NCBI RefSeq assembly: GCF_000372885.1
Contig: NZ_KB889967.1
Span: forward strand, 1,204,886-1,243,213
Length of the DNA: 38,328 nt
DNA from: Methyloversatilis thermotolerans
Lineage (GTDB): Bacteria > Pseudomonadota > Gammaproteobacteria > Burkholderiales > Rhodocyclaceae
Reading direction: 5' to 3'
The notes beneath the pieces are model-generated. The model saw only the letters and a program-made list of their open reading frames with translations, did not search any database and was not told where the DNA came from. Shown here piece after piece: positions 1 through 9,367 of the stretch. The position numbers and the translations under genes were made by a program. How positions within the stretch are numbered: the stretch's first letter is position 1; the number at the start of each line of letters is the position of its first letter.

Positions 1-647
1 TACACCGGCAGCGGCTTGCCCGCCAGCGCGTTGACGATGATGAGCGGGATGAGCTTCTCGGGGAAGTGATAGGGGCCGTAGTTGTTCGAGCAGTTGGTGG
101 TCACCACCGGCAGACCGTAGGTGTGGTGCCAGGCGCGCACCAGGTGGTCGCTCGCGGCCTTGCTCGCCGAATACGGGCTGTTCGGCTCGTAGGCGTTCGT
201 CTCGCAAAACGGCGGATCGGTGGGCGAGAGCGAGCCATAGACCTCGTCGGTGCTCACTTGGTGGAAGCGGAAAGCCGCCTTCTCCTCGCCCTCGAGCGTG
301 CCCCAGTAGGCGCGCGCAGCCTCCAGCAAGGTGAAGGTGCCGGTCACGTTGGTGCGCATGAATTCGCCCGGGCCGTGGATCGAGCGATCCACATGCGATT
401 CGGCCGCGAAGTGCACCACGGCGCGCGGGCGGTGCGTACTCAGCAGTCGGTCAACGAGTTCGCGGTCGCAGATGTCGCCCTGCACGAACACATGCCGCGC
501 ATCGCCGGCCAGCGACGCCAGATTCTGCAGATTGCCCGCGTAGGTGAGCGCATCCAGATTGACCACCGGCTCGTCGCTGCCCGCCAGCCAGTCCAGTACA
601 AAGTTGCTGCCTATGAAGCCGGCTCCGCCGGTGACCAAGATCGTCAT
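1..647 (-). CDS. rfbB: dTDP-glucose 4,6-dehydratase RfbB, C-terminus cut by window edge
   Basis: This enzyme converts dTDP-glucose to dTDP-4-keto-6-deoxyglucose in the cytoplasm, the branch point for dTDP-rhamnose and related sugars. About 215 residues are visible, running off the left end of the window. The N-terminal Rossmann NAD motif [10 protein letters not shown] follows the start almost directly. Further on are [15 protein letters not shown] (the catalytic Thr-Asp-Glu segment) and [10 protein letters not shown] with the YxxxK pair, then the conserved [16 protein letters not shown] stretch. The ATG at 647 is preceded by an AGGAG Shine-Dalgarno sequence. It is the last gene of the exopolysaccharide locus visible here, 143 bp after the DUF1501 gene. 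Rest of an rml/rfb operon probably lies to the left (inference). The family call is very secure; the sugar finally made is not known. Confidence 0.95.
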   Translation of the reverse strand, partial: MTILVTGGAGFIGSNFVLDWLAGSDEPVVNLDALTYAGNLQNLASLAGDARHVFVQGDICDRELVDRLLSTHRPRAVVHFAAESHVDRSIHGPGEFMRTNVTGTFTLLEAARAYWGTLEGEEKAAFRFHQVSTDEVYGSLSPTDPPFCETNAYEPNSPYSASKAASDHLVRAWHHTYGLPVVTTNCSNNYGPYHFPEKLIPLIIVNALAGKPLPV

Positions 648-719
648 GCTTTCTCCTGCGTTTGTTGCGGTGCAGGGTAACTCACGAACGAAGAGAAAAC
701 ATTACAGACCACGAAACAC

Positions 720-739
720 TTGCGTGACATTTCACGCAA
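720..739. promoter_or_regulatory. Perfect 8-bp inverted repeat between DUF1501 gene and rfbB
   Basis: The arms TTGCGTGA (720-727) and TCACGCAA (732-739) are perfectly complementary around a CATT spacer. The dyad sits about 75 bp upstream of the rfbB start and about 50 bp past the DUF1501 stop. It has no following T-run on the minus strand, so an operator or an RNA hairpin is as likely as a terminator. Function is inferred from position only. Confidence 0.35.
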
Positions 740-790
740 CTCATAGGGAATGATCGCCAAGCAGAACCTTCACGGAACGCTCGACTCCTC

Positions 791-2053
791 TCAGGAGAAT
801 ATTCCCAGTGCAATCGGGTCGAACCCCGGAAGTATGCTGGCTACAGACGAAACGCCCATGCGACTCTTCAGCGCCTCTGCAAAAAGCGACCGATAATCTA
901 TCGTTGCCTTGAGGTAACGGCTGTTCGCCAATTGCGTCGCCGACAGCCCCGGCCATCCACCCGGGCAATAAACGCCTCCCTTCAGACTGCCTCCTATCGC
1001 CATCCATGTTGTCGCCATGCCGTGATCCGTCCCGCCGCTGCCGTTCTGGGCAGCGGTACGTCCAAACTCACTCATTGCGATGACGGTTACATTTCCGGAA
1101 AGCCCTCCGATGTCCGTGAAGAACGCCGACATGGAGTCAGAAAAGTTCATGAGCAGCGTGGACATGCGTCCACTCGCTTCGGCGCCCCCTTCCTGGCTAT
1201 GGGTGTCCCAGCCACCCAAAGACAGGGTAATCAACTCGACGCCGAGGCCCGATTTGATCAAGGACGCTCCCTGGCGCAACTGGCGGCCAAAATTCGAGCT
1301 CGGGTAAGTGGCGTTGTTCTGAACCGGAATGCTCGCAGCCGACTCGAGTTCGACCAGATTGCTCACGAGCTGACTGCCAATGACTCGAAGCGTTGTCGAG
1401 TTCGGATTATTGACGGGAAGCTCGTACCGGTAGGCATCGCTGATGACAGTCGAGATGGCCGCATGATCATCGGGCGAGCTTGCAAGGTTCAAAGAGGCGA
1501 TGTCAGGAAACGCGGACGCTGGCGTGGATGCTCCAGCAAGGCTGCGTGGCAGTACATCACTCAGCGCTATCGCTCGCTGAACGCCACTATCCGGCGTTTC
1601 GTTCAGATAGCGCGCAAGCCATCCTGTGAGCTCCTCCCCTGCCATCGAATGCTCGATCATGTCCTGGCCGGCGAAGTGAGACTGGTACGGATTCGGATAA
1701 TGAACCGCGGGCATGACGGCGACCATTCCCTTCGAATACAAGGCGTGCAGCGATGCCATGGAAGGGTGAAAGCCGAAGTAACCGTTCAGGTCCAGCACCT
1801 TACGGCTCTGTGAGGAATCAGGCCGCGGGATCGCTATGCTGGAACGCAAGGCATAGTAGTTCGCATCGCCGTAGGGAACCGCGACATTCAAACCATCCCA
1901 TCCGCCACGCAGGAACACGATGACGAGCGTATGACCCGCCCCAGCCGCGCCGGCCGGAGTGGAGAGAAGCGCGCTGCCTGCGCCCAACAAAGAGGATGCA
2001 CCCGCGCCGCCGATCGCCTTGAGCAGATGCTCCAAAAAAACTCTGCGCTTCAT
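791..2053 (-). CDS. DUF1501 domain-containing exported protein
   Basis: This 420-residue protein belongs to the DUF1501 family, which shares the alkaline phosphatase/sulfatase-like fold; its substrate is unknown. The N-terminus KRRVFL followed by an Ala/Gly-rich stretch to about residue 40 looks like a Tat signal, implying export in folded form with a metal. Family hallmarks are visible: FLRGGWDGLN (47-56), GGWDTH (280-285), SEFGR (328-332) and GTDHG (341-345). The Asp and His residues in these are likely metal ligands. The start at 2053 has an excellent AAGGAG site. That site lies beside the TAA stop of the upstream DUF1800 gene, 9 bp away, so the two are surely co-transcribed. DUF1800-DUF1501 pairs are widespread, but their shared job is not established. 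Its place inside a polysaccharide locus suggests action on the surface polymer (inference). Confidence 0.9.
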   Translation of the reverse strand: MKRRVFLEHLLKAIGGAGASSLLGAGSALLSTPAGAAGAGHTLVIVFLRGGWDGLNVAVPYGDANYYALRSSIAIPRPDSSQSRKVLDLNGYFGFHPSMASLHALYSKGMVAVMPAVHYPNPYQSHFAGQDMIEHSMAGEELTGWLARYLNETPDSGVQRAIALSDVLPRSLAGASTPASAFPDIASLNLASSPDDHAAISTVISDAYRYELPVNNPNSTTLRVIGSQLVSNLVELESAASIPVQNNATYPSSNFGRQLRQGASLIKSGLGVELITLSLGGWDTHSQEGGAEASGRMSTLLMNFSDSMSAFFTDIGGLSGNVTVIAMSEFGRTAAQNGSGGTDHGMATTWMAIGGSLKGGVYCPGGWPGLSATQLANSRYLKATIDYRSLFAEALKSRMGVSSVASILPGFDPIALGIFS

Positions 2054-2062
2054 GAGAGCTCC

Positions 2063-5000
2063 TTACTGCAACTGATACTCGGGCAAGACCATCAGCAGCT
2101 TGCCAAGCCGGCGAACGCGTATTTCGGCATCCGGCCAATCAGGTTTGAATGGATAGGTTCCGCCGTCTGTGAGCAGATCCTTTGCAAGCTGCACATGCCT
2201 CGCGGTAAAGGTCGGGCCCAAGAGGCGCTCCAGCATCAGGGCGGCAACTCCCTCCGCAGTCACACCACCACCGGCGGCCATGGTGTTCGAGAGAGAAAAT
2301 GATGTTCGTCCCTCTTCCGGCGCGTACGAAAGCAGGCGATCTGAAAACCTGGACCGCATCAGGAGCATGCCGCTGCTGACCCAGTCCTCACCGGAATCGG
2401 AATACCCGGTCGGCACGGAGTTAAGGTAGATCGGCATTCCTTGAATCTGCAGTTCGGACGCCAGATCGTTACCGCTTGAAACGCCGTCCATCTGTCTGAC
2501 CGCCCCTATCACAAACTCAAGAGGCGTCTTCACCTTTGCGCGACGATACTGCTCACCAAGGAACTCGGTCGAATTGAGAATGGTGCCAACAACTTGAGCT
2601 ATCTGGTCGGAAGCGCCGCTTTGCTCGATAAACTTCTCGGCACATCTATCAATCAAGCCCCCAGCCGGTACATCCGAAACAAGGAACGCGACAAGCTTCT
2701 GGCAGACGAAACGGGCCGTCGAAGGGTTGCGCGCCAGTATGTCGAGCACCGCGTCGCCCGCGCTCACCCCTGAGGCACTTATAGTCGTTCCAAGGACAAC
2801 CTTGCTGGTCGAGTCATGCTTCGACGTGTCAAAGAAGAACGCACCATCCTTCACTCCCCAGCCGGTAAATGCACGCGCCACCTCTTCGACATCCTTCTGG
2901 GTGTAGCCACCATTGATTCCAAGGGTGTGAAGCTCCAGAAGCTCGCGCGCATAATTCTCGTTCGGTGAGTTCTTCATGTTGCTCACGCCATCCAGCGTGT
3001 ACAGCATGGCCGGACTCCGGGCACTGATGCCCATGAGACGGCGAAAACTCCCCAGCGCCTCAGAACGGAAACCGGACATTTCGGCTGTCTCGTATGCGGC
3101 AACGAGGTGCGCGTTGTAGTTCGTGTTGAAGTGGTTATCCCAGAACCACGTCATCACCTCTCTGAGCTGACGTTTCGAGTAGGTTGCCCGGCGCAGGAAC
3201 TCGGATGCGACTTGCACATCCTCTGTCGATGTATTGGCCTTGGCTTCTGCATTCGAATCTTCGATAAGCGCGGGCCTGAGCTGCTCGGCAATGAACGCCG
3301 ATACCCCTTGGGCGACCACCTCATTGAATCTCATCGCGCCAAAGCTGGTTCGTTGCAAAACATGCCACGCCTGCTCAAAGACATCATCCGGCATCAAACT
3401 AAGAGTCTTAACAACCTCATTTCCGGCCGTGTCTTTGGCCTTCAGAACAATCTGCAATGTCTGGGGTTGGAAGCTCTCCTCCGGCGCTATGGCATAGGCC
3501 CAGCGTCCTGACGACTCGTCGACCTCAACAGCCTGCTCCGCTACTGCCGTCAATCCAGCTCCAGAAACAGTGATTCGGAGGGTCGGAGAAAGCGTGTTGT
3601 CCTTGACGACACCGCGGAGCACGAAACCCCTAAGGGGTACTTTGCCCCCATCAACATGACTGTCGACGGACAAGGTCGGAGGCGTCACGTCTTCCACAAG
3701 ATCGAGCGCCAGCGATGCCCTTGTTTCGTTGCTACCTTGGTCGACCGCTGTCACTGTCACCTTTACAGCACCAGGCTTTTCTTCGCCGAAGGAGATGGCA
3801 TCAAGATGCCAAGTTCCGGCGGTGGAGTGGTGAGTTGCGGCTGCGTGCAGCGTTTTACCGGAGGGCAGACCTATGACGACTTTGACGGTCTTGATCATTC
3901 GGTCGTCACTCGCCAGACCATACAGACTAAAGCCGTTCTTGCTTACAGCCTTGCCCGCTCCAGGTTGAAGAATGGAAACGGTAGGCGGTACGCGGTCATG
4001 CTCCGCACCGACCCTGAAGACGAAAGCACCAGGGGAAGAGATGACTGTGCTTACCTCCCAGTTCTCATAGAAGGTACCACCGAGCTTGAAGAGCTTCCCG
4101 CCCCCAAGCCCTTCAAGATCAAACGAAAGCGTGCCGGTTGCATCAGTAACGTTCTTCGCGCGCCACGTCATTCCGCCCGCGGCATCCGTTTCGTAGGCGT
4201 TTACTTCCTGATTCGCGAGAGGCGCACCTGTCACCACATCCAACACGGTGACGTTGAGCGCTGGATTGCCGACAGTGAATGTGTAAGCACCCGCATTCAC
4301 ATACGCTGCACTGTCCTTCTGGCTGCCATCGATCAGACTCGCCGCCCTCACCACGTAACGCTTCGTCCCAAGACCCGCAGGGTCCAGCTTCAGCATCCCC
4401 TGCGCGTCCGTCACGAATGTCCCCGCTCCAGCCAGCGCACCCGTACCGCTGTCACCCTCCAGCAGATACACACTGCGCCCCGCGTACGCACTGCCGTCAC
4501 GACCATCCACAACCTTCACCTGCAACTTCCCGGCCTGGATAACCACCTCGCCAGACTGCGTGATCTCCGGACTGTCCAGCGAGCTCAGGAACGGCTTCGT
4601 GCGCAGCACATACTTGCGACCCGACGCCAGACCATCCAGATCGAACGACACCGCACCCGAGGCATTCGTCGTCCTCTGCATCAGCCAGCTCAGCGTGCCG
4701 TCCGACTTCTTCTCATAGACCACCACCTCCTTGCCCGGCAGCCCCGCCTGGCTTACGCCATCCACCAGTTTGGCCACCACCGGCGCATTGCCCAGCACGA
4801 ACTTGTGCGGTCCATTTCCCCAATACACCGCACTCGTCTTCAACTGACCGTCCGTCGGACTCACCGCCTGCAGCACATACGGATCCGTCCCTATCGTCGG
4901 CGGATCCAGCTTCAACCACCCCTGGCTATCCGTCTGCACACTCGTCACCGCAACGTGATTGCCATCCGACTGCCATTTCCTTAGCGACACCAGTTGCCCC

Positions 5001-6971
5001 GCTCGCGGCTGGCCCGTCTGTCCATCCATCACCTGTACCTGCAGCTTGCCCACACGTACCGTCTTCCACCCCGTCTCGCTCACCTCCGCGAAGGTCACCC
5101 ACTGCGCGAACGGCTGACCCTCCAGCACATAGCTCTTGCCTGCGCCAAGACCCTCCAGATCGAATGCCGCCTGACCGTCCGCATTCAGCGTCCGCTTCGC
5201 CTTCCACTCCTTGCTTCCGTCCGACTTCTTCTCGTACGCATTCACCACCAGCCCCGCCAGACCCGCGCCCGTCACATCATCGAGCACCTGCACCGTCAGC
5301 GACGCATTACCCACCCTGAACGTGTAGCTGCCTTCGGCCACGTAACCCGGGCTGTCCTTCTGGCTGCCATCCACCAGACTCGAGGCGCGGATCACATACA
5401 CGCTGCTGCCCAGCCCCGCCGGATCCAGCCTCAAACGACCTTCCGCATCCGTGCGGAACTTCCCTATCCCCTTCGCTGTCGACGCGCTCGCCCCTTCCAG
5501 CAGAAACACGTCGCGCAAACCGTACGGCTGCCCGTTGCGTCCATCCAGCAACTGCACGTGCAGCTTGCCCGCCCTGAGCCGGACCTCGCCCGCCTGCGTC
5601 ACCTCCGCACTGTCGACCGAATGAACGTACGGCTTCGTCCGGAGAATGTAGCGTCTCCCTTCCGACAGACCGTCCAGATCAAACGAAACCGTTCCGTTCG
5701 CGTCCGTCGTCCTCTTGCCCACCGACACCAGCGTGCCATCCGCCTTCTTCTCGTACGCCGTCACTTCCTTGCCCGCTAGCACCGCCTGACTGCTCGCATC
5801 GACCAGCCGGCCTACCACCGGGGCGTTACCCAGCACGAACTTGTGCGGACCCTTGTTCAGATACACCGCGCTCGTCTTCAACTGACCATCGGTCGGGCTC
5901 GTCGCCTGCGCAACGTATGGATCCGTTCCCACCGCCGGCGGATCCAGCTTCAACCACCCTTGCGCGTCCGTCGTCGCACTCATCACCGATACATGATTGC
6001 CGTCCGACTGCCACTTCCTCAACGAAACAAGCTGCCCAGCCTTCGGCTGACCCGTCTGACCATCCACAACCTGCACCTGAAGCTTGCCAACGCGCACCTC
6101 ACGGCTTCCCGTCTGCGACGCCTCCGCAAACGTCAGCCACTGCCCGAACGGCTGGCCTTCCAGCGTGTAGTTGCGCCCGCTGCCCAGACCATCCAGATCG
6201 AACGTCGCCAGACCATCCGAACCCAGCGACTTCTTCGCCCTCCACACCTTGCTGCCATCGGCCAGCTTCTCGTAGGCATTCACCTCCAGCCCCGACATCG
6301 CCGCGCCCGTCACATCGTCAACAACCTTCAGCTTCAGACCTGCCGTACCCACCGTGAACACATACGCGCCCGCGCTCACATACGCTGCACTGTCCTTCTG
6401 GCTGCCATCGATCAGACTCGCCGCCCTCACCACGTAACGCTTCGTCCCAAGACCCGCAGGGTCCAGCTTCAGCATCCCCTGCGCGTCCGTCACGAATGTC
6501 CCCGCTCCAGCCAGCGCACCCGTACCGCTGTCACCCTCCCAGCAGATACACGCTGCGCCCCGCGTACGCACTGCCGTCACGACCATCCACAACCTTCACC
6601 TGCAGCTTCCCGGCCTGAATCACCACCTCGCCGGGCTGGGATACCACCTCACTGCTGAAACTGCTCAGAAAGGGCTTCAGGTCGAACTGGTAGGAGCGCC
6701 CCGCACCAAGACCTTCGAGTTGAAATGTGGTGCTGCCCGCAGAGTCGGTAGTCTGCTTGGCCCGCCACGTGCGTTTGCCGTCGGCAGCCACTTCATAGGC
6801 CTGAACATCAACACCGGCCAGACCTGCGGTCGAGACAGCGTCGACCACCCGGACCTGTAGCGGTGCCGGTGCTGTACGTGCGGAGATGGGTAGGACGAGG
6901 AAAAAAAGAATGAGACTGAGTGTTGCGTTGCGCGTTACGAACACACGTTGCGCAAGTGCTGAAAGAAACAT
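2063..6971 (-). CDS. Giant secreted DUF1800 protein with eleven repeat modules; frameshifted
   Basis: Read through one frameshift, this gene encodes 1635 residues. A signal peptide (about residues 1-33) is followed by about eleven modules of roughly 87 residues with a CnaB/transthyretin-like beta-sandwich look. They follow a four-type cycle: VDGRDGSAYAGRSVYLL, DDVTGA..VNAYEK, VDGQTGQP..LVSLRKW, and GKEV.AYEKK. Two Ig-like domains beginning PPTVSI and PPTLSV come next, then a 440-residue DUF1800 domain (about 1196-1635) with RTSFG, WFWDNHFN and ARELLELHTLG. As sequenced, the first frame (6971 to 6531, 146 residues) stops at TGA. The second frame runs open from 6592 to 2063 with no plausible start of its own. 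Most DUF1800 proteins are far shorter (about 450-600 residues). It is followed directly by its usual DUF1501 partner. A surface or matrix adhesin/enzyme role is inference; no substrate is known. Confidence 0.82.
4297..4539. repeat. Near-identical coding repeat, copy 1 (third type-A module)
   Basis: This segment, inside the DUF1800 gene, is almost base-for-base the same as 6376-6619. By eye there are about two substitutions and one inserted base in about 240 bp. The intervening type-A module (around 5340-5580) is clearly diverged, so the similarity is not just the general repeat. The offset of 2079 bp equals two four-module cycles. Confidence 0.85.
6376..6619. repeat. Near-identical coding repeat, copy 2 (first type-A module)
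   Basis: This is the partner of the segment at 4297-4539 and contains the inserted base of the frameshift. The two are in direct orientation. Recombination between them would delete two full module cycles, and the pair is also a place where short reads could be misassembled. Confidence 0.85.
6531..6546 (-). other. One-base insertion causing frameshift in the DUF1800 repeat gene
   Basis: The plus strand reads CCCTCCCAGCAG at 6534-6545. The near-identical copy of the same module around 4465-4475 reads CCCTCCAGCAG. The extra C changes LLEGDSG into LLGG followed by a TGA stop at 6533-6531. Upstream and downstream of this point the protein matches the module consensus perfectly in two different frames, so a single base explains the split. 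It could be a real inactivating or phase-variable mutation, or a sequencing or assembly error in a repeat. Confidence 0.9.
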
Positions 6972-7084
6972 GGTCGGGCTCTCACCATCAGTTCGTGTGC
7001 CGGGTCGCGAACGAGACTAGACGAACGCAGGACCCGACAGCCGCTATTTCTAACGACTGTCGTGACACAGTATTTAACGCAAGG

Positions 7085-7101
7085 TGAAACAACCTGTTTC
7101 A
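7085..7101. promoter_or_regulatory. 17-bp dyad upstream of the DUF1800 gene
   Basis: TGAAACA and TGTTTCA form perfect 7-bp arms around ACC. The dyad lies in the 206-bp gap between the glycosyltransferase gene ending at 7178 and the DUF1800 start at 6971. This is the largest break in the locus and a natural place for an internal promoter. A transcription factor operator is the simplest reading. No convincing -10/-35 pair or sigma-54 site was found next to it. Confidence 0.35.
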
Positions 7102-7177
7102 GCGTCTGGGAACTTTTCCTTCGTGCGCACCGGAGCAGCGCTTCCAGGGATCGTCGCGGGCAGCCCCAGAGGACAGA

Positions 7178-8227
7178 TCAGGCGTGATCGGCCCGATAGG
7201 CGCGCTCGACACGGAGCGCAAGCTCACGAAAGTAGGCAGATCGATCATAACCATCGCATGCGGCGCGCGCGCTGATGCTCAGCGCGCGACGCGCTTGCGC
7301 GTCGGAAAGCAGTTGCTCAACCTGATTCCGCAGAGCCACGGAATCGCCTGCGGGAAAGGCCAATGCATTCACGCCGTGTCGCAGATACCCCTTCAGTCCC
7401 TCGACCTCCGAGGCTACGACCGGAACATCAAGCTCGATCGCCGCACCCAGACGGACCTGACCGGAACTCTTGTGATCCTCGCGCAGGCTGATGACACAGA
7501 CCGCCGCGCCCGCCAGCAGGCGGTCGTGCTCATCCTTGCCGATCTCGGAAAGGATCTCGGCACCGACGCGCCTGTTCAGGGCGTGAACCTGGGCAAGGTC
7601 AGATCGACTGCACACGACGACAAGCCGCCACCCTTGATCAGCGGCGGCTGCAAACAAGGTGGGCCAGTCGCAGGACGCCCGCCCGGAGGAAAAGACGTAG
7701 TCACCGTCACGGTCCGGCCGCAGCGACGCCGACCCCGATGCCTGCGTCCACCCGAGCAAAGGCCATGGAATGACCTGGACCACCTCGCGATCCAGACCGT
7801 ACAAGCGGGCGAACCTCGCGCGCTCGTACTCGGTCATGACATGCATGAAGGTCAAGGTACGGCGCATTGCGGGGCCAAGCACCGCCCTCACGAAGAGCCG
7901 GTACAACCGGCCCCTCCAGTCATCGCGCGACACTACGCTATAGTCGATCACCTCGAACAGCATGACGCGGCGGGGTCGGGGCAACAACGCATTCAGCACG
8001 ACGACGAGGCGCCCCCAGTCATACCAGTTGGGCACCACGTAATCGAAACTGTCCGCGCTCCGAAGTATGGACAACGCCGACAACAGGCCCATTACCCGGC
8101 CCGGCAGGCCACCACGCCGAATCCTCGAGAACGGCGTCGCAATGCTCTCGAGTTCGGCCGCGTACCAGAAGTCGACAAGGAGCCTGGGCCTTGCGCTTGA
8201 ATCAGGCGGGCAGGACGGCATCTGCAT
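7178..8227 (-). CDS. Glycosyltransferase, GT4-like fold (GT-B)
   Basis: This predicted cytoplasmic glycosyltransferase of 349 residues probably adds one sugar of the exopolysaccharide repeat unit. The C-terminal half shows the GT-B donor-binding arrangement: FSSGRASCDW, then VCVISLREDHKSSGQVRL and the VPVVASEVEGLKGYL segment, where nucleotide-sugar transferases bind the donor. The start at 8227 is chosen because ATG overlaps the TGA of the preceding gene as TGATG. A longer frame extends to 8296 but would run into that gene. It is the last sugar-transfer gene before the 206-bp gap. Donor and acceptor sugars cannot be read from the sequence. Confidence 0.8.
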   Translation of the reverse strand: MQMPSCPPDSSARPRLLVDFWYAAELESIATPFSRIRRGGLPGRVMGLLSALSILRSADSFDYVVPNWYDWGRLVVVLNALLPRPRRVMLFEVIDYSVVSRDDWRGRLYRLFVRAVLGPAMRRTLTFMHVMTEYERARFARLYGLDREVVQVIPWPLLGWTQASGSASLRPDRDGDYVFSSGRASCDWPTLFAAAADQGWRLVVVCSRSDLAQVHALNRRVGAEILSEIGKDEHDRLLAGAAVCVISLREDHKSSGQVRLGAAIELDVPVVASEVEGLKGYLRHGVNALAFPAGDSVALRNQVEQLLSDAQARRALSISARAACDGYDRSAYFRELALRVERAYRADHA

Positions 8228-9351
8228 CAGCCGTTCGCGAAACCGGAAGGCTCGCCCGAAAACACCTTTTCGTGGGCCGCGGTGACTGCCGTCCATGAAA
8301 AGGTCTTCATCGCGCGCGCACGCCCTTTCTGTCCCAGCTGCTGCAGACCGGCGGGGTCGCTGACCGCCTCAGTCAGCGCTCGCAGACAGTCATCGACATC
8401 TCCCTTGCGGAACTGCAACGCGCAGTCCGCGACGACATATCTGTTTTCCACGATATCGCTGCACAGGATGGGCGTTCCAAGCGCCATGTTCTCGAGTATC
8501 ACCGGAGACAGGCCTTCCACGTCCGATGGCTGCACATAGCAGTAAGCAGATTTCATCAGCGCGTGAGTGCGCTTGCCGTACACGAAACCGGGAAACACAA
8601 TGCGCGGGTCGGACGTCGCCTTGATGCTCTTCTCGAAGTCCGAGGGATTGGGCGAGCCACCGACGAGCACCAGCTTCTTGTCGGTGTTCAGCCGTTCGAA
8701 TGCCGGCACGAGATACTGCAGGCCCTTGTCCGGAATGAAGCGCCCGACGAAAAGAAAGTACTCGCCCGGCTTCAGGCCAAGCTCGTCGAGGATCGAGTGA
8801 TCCAGGTCGGTCTCGGAAACCTCGCTTCCAAAAGGAATGAACTCGTAGCTGCGGCGGAACTTCTCCTCGAACAGCTTCTTCACGAAAACATTGTCGAAAA
8901 TGACCTGTGTCGCGGCGATCGCCGTCAGATGCGACGACAGGCGGAGATAGAGCTTGCCGTACCACGGCCATTTGTCCCGCTTCCAGTCCACACCATCCTG
9001 ACTGATGAATACCCGCTTGCCAAAGAGCCGCAGAACAAGCCCGAAGATCGAGTTGCCTCCGTTCTGGATATGCACGATATCTGCCGTGTTGTGCACGATG
9101 ATGTCCCAGGTGCATTTCGCCGAATGCAACAAGGTGTCGAAACCCTTTTTCGCAACGGTACGAAAATGCTTGAACCTCACTCCGTCGACCACATCGGCCA
9201 ACGCGTCCTCGCCGGGATAGAGCCGGTTGTAGCCGATCACCTCGTGTCCATTTCGGGCAAGACGCGGCAGCAGTTCGGAAGCGAACTTGTCGGCGCCGGC
9301 ACAACCGGGACGAAGCGGGACCGAGCGAAAGCCGAAGGCCGCGATACGCAT
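8227..9351 (-). CDS. Glycosyltransferase family 4 protein
   Basis: This 374-residue retaining GT-B glycosyltransferase is likely to act on the lipid-linked repeat unit at the inner face of the membrane. The N-terminus has the glycine-rich acceptor-side segment RSVPLRPGCAGADKFA. The middle has FLFVGRFIPDKGLQYLVPAF, typical at the start of the GT4 donor domain. The motif DVEGLSPVILENMALGTP contains the E(x7)E pair of the family. A GTG at 9360 opens the frame, but AGGA lies only two bases before it, so the ATG at 9351 (spacing 11) is preferred. It overlaps the next gene by one base. Sugar specificity is unknown. Confidence 0.88.
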   Translation of the reverse strand: MRIAAFGFRSVPLRPGCAGADKFASELLPRLARNGHEVIGYNRLYPGEDALADVVDGVRFKHFRTVAKKGFDTLLHSAKCTWDIIVHNTADIVHIQNGGNSIFGLVLRLFGKRVFISQDGVDWKRDKWPWYGKLYLRLSSHLTAIAATQVIFDNVFVKKLFEEKFRRSYEFIPFGSEVSETDLDHSILDELGLKPGEYFLFVGRFIPDKGLQYLVPAFERLNTDKKLVLVGGSPNPSDFEKSIKATSDPRIVFPGFVYGKRTHALMKSAYCYVQPSDVEGLSPVILENMALGTPILCSDIVENRYVVADCALQFRKGDVDDCLRALTEAVSDPAGLQQLGQKGRARAMKTFSWTAVTAAHEKVFSGEPSGFANG

Positions 9352-9367
9352 CGGAAGCACCGTCCTG

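Noticed and set aside
3656-4984. Long plus-strand open frame (442 codons) with Arg/His-rich product
   Set aside because: It is antisense to the DUF1800 repeat region, has low-complexity composition and no homology-like motifs.
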